A stretch of 5,463 nucleotides of DNA from Thermoleophilia bacterium (GTDB taxonomy: Bacteria; Actinomycetota; Thermoleophilia; Gaiellales; Gaiellaceae). This document shows positions 4,772-5,463 of this stretch, one piece after another (position 1 is the first letter of the stretch; every line of letters begins with the position of its first letter). Under the pieces are notes generated by a model. It made no database searches and was not told where the DNA came from. It was given only the letters and a program-made list of their open reading frames with translations. The stretch spans positions 1 to 5,463 of the forward strand of contig JAICLM010000152.1 in assembly GCA_025927435.1 (NCBI GenBank), read 5' to 3'. The translations under genes were made by a program, and so were the position numbers.

Positions 4772-5395
4772 GTGAGCACGCTCGCACCAGCACCCGGGCT
4801 CGAGGAGTGGCACCTCGACCTGCATGCGCAGGGCGCCGCGCGTGAGGAGGCGGTGGCCCGCCTGCACGGGCTTCTCCTGCGGGCGGCGCGGTTCGAGGTC
4901 TTCCGCCGCCGGGGCTCCCTCCCCCAGCTTTCTGCGGTCGAGCTGGACGAGCTCGCCCAGGATGCCGCCGACGACGCAGCCGTCTCGGTGCTGCGCCGCC
5001 TCGACGACTTCCGTGGGGAGAGTAGCTTCCGGACCTGGGCATACAAGTTTGCGCTGCTCGAGGCGGCCGTGAAGGTGCGCCGCCGCGCCTGGCGCAATCG
5101 CGAGGTCACCCTCGAGCCCGAGCGCTGGGAGAGCCTCGCTCACGCGGGGCCCGGACCGGACGACGATGCCGAGAACGAGGCGCTGCTCGACGCCGTGCGC
5201 GAGGGCATCCGGACAGCGCTGACGCCGCGGCAGCGGCAGGTGCTCGTCGCCACCGTGCTCGAAGGCGTGCCGATCGACGTCCTGGCCGAGCGGCTCGACT
5301 CGAACCGCAACGCGCTCTACACGCTGCTCCACGACGCGCGGCGGCGCCTGCGAGCGCACGTCGCCGCTGCGGGATTCCCGGAGGTGAACGAATGA
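4772..5395 (+). CDS. Second ECF-type RNA polymerase sigma factor
   Basis: A sigma-70 family protein of 207 residues, distinct in sequence from the leftward sigma factor nearby. Region 2 spans about residues 28-110: LARAR-type helices, then ELAQDAADDAAVSVLRRLDDF (60-80) and RGESSFRTWAYKFALLEA (81-98), the core-binding and -10 recognition part. Region 4 spans about 148-197: TPRQRQVLVATVLEG and the helix-turn-helix PIDVLAERLDSNRNALYTLLHDARRRLR. The linker between them is acidic (PDDDAENE). I placed the start at GTG 4772, 58 nt after the dehydratase stop. It has no Shine-Dalgarno. TTG at 4745 has a weak AGAAGG 7 nt before it and would add 9 residues; earlier in-frame codons overlap the dehydratase gene and are unlikely. 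The stop overlaps the next start (ATGA), indicating translational coupling to a probable anti-sigma gene. Signal and targets are unknown. Confidence 0.88.
   Translation: MSTLAPAPGLEEWHLDLHAQGAAREEAVARLHGLLLRAARFEVFRRRGSLPQLSAVELDELAQDAADDAAVSVLRRLDDFRGESSFRTWAYKFALLEAAVKVRRRAWRNREVTLEPERWESLAHAGPGPDDDAENEALLDAVREGIRTALTPRQRQVLVATVLEGVPIDVLAERLDSNRNALYTLLHDARRRLRAHVAAAGFPEVNE
5380..5384 (+). promoter_or_regulatory. Ribosome binding site of the gene overlapping the second sigma factor
   Basis: GGAGG lies 7 nt before the ATG at 5392, inside the last codons of the sigma gene. It supports real translation of the truncated gene that follows. Confidence 0.6.
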
Positions 5396-5463
5396 CCGGC
5401 CGCGACCTCGATCCGACTCTGAAGCGCCTGCTCGGCAGCGACGAGCCGGAGATCGACTGCGAC
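5392..5463 (+). CDS. N-terminus of probable anti-sigma factor for the second ECF sigma (cut by window edge)
   Basis: Only 24 residues are visible, beginning MTGRDLDPTLKRLLG and ending EIDCD. The ATG overlaps the sigma gene's TGA as ATGA and has a good ribosome site 7 nt upstream, so expression is coupled to the sigma factor. In actinobacteria a gene in this position commonly encodes the cognate anti-sigma factor, often a small zinc-binding protein. The single cysteine at residue 23 could be the first ligand of such a zinc site, but the rest lies outside the window. The call is from context, not from a visible domain. Confidence 0.55.
   Translation, partial: MTGRDLDPTLKRLLGSDEPEIDCD

Noticed and set aside
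1..5463. CRISPR array, transposase, integrase, toxin-antitoxin or phage genes
   Set aside because: No direct-repeat array, DDE or tyrosine recombinase motif, or toxin family motif was seen in any plausible coding frame.

Overview
This is a gene-dense, strongly GC-rich stretch (GC-ending codons, GTG starts, some genes without a Shine-Dalgarno site). It looks like a high-GC actinobacterium, possibly of the Thermoleophilia/Gaiellales type. That placement is inferred from composition and protein style, not from a marker gene. No mobile element, CRISPR array or phage gene is visible, and no stretch over 300 bases lacks a gene.

Left part (1-1723): the window opens inside a leftward phospholipid-synthesis gene (pgsA-like CDP-alcohol phosphatidyltransferase, C-terminus off the edge). 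Diverging from it is a compact formimidoylglutamate deiminase-like amidohydrolase (HutF family). This has every metal and catalytic residue but has lost most of the usual flanking beta-sandwich. A 91-residue acidic protein of unknown function follows in the same direction and is probably cotranscribed.

Middle (1729-3898): a leftward tRNA-Pro(GGG) ends 5 nt from the small gene's stop. A secreted YVTN/YncE-like beta-propeller protein runs rightward from 1863. It meets, stop codon to stop codon in a shared CTAG, a leftward gene for a single-pass membrane protein. That protein has a short cytoplasmic tail, one transmembrane helix and a large outside domain with propeller-like repeats. It overlaps the end of an ECF sigma-factor gene by 11 bp, so it is best read as that sigma factor's membrane-bound anti-sigma factor.

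Right part (3888-5463): the ECF sigma gene (leftward) diverges from a short pterin-4a-carbinolamine dehydratase gene. Next comes a second, different ECF sigma factor (rightward). Its stop overlaps the start of a further gene (ATGA overlap), cut by the window edge, which by position is probably the cognate anti-sigma factor.

The most distinctive element is the cell-surface signalling cassette at about 1863-4412: ECF sigma factor, an anti-sigma candidate without a zinc motif but with an extracytoplasmic propeller-like sensor, and a secreted propeller protein convergent with it. A second, independent sigma/anti-sigma module begins within 400 bp. The sequence supports the gene assignments; the signalling link between the two propeller proteins is inference.
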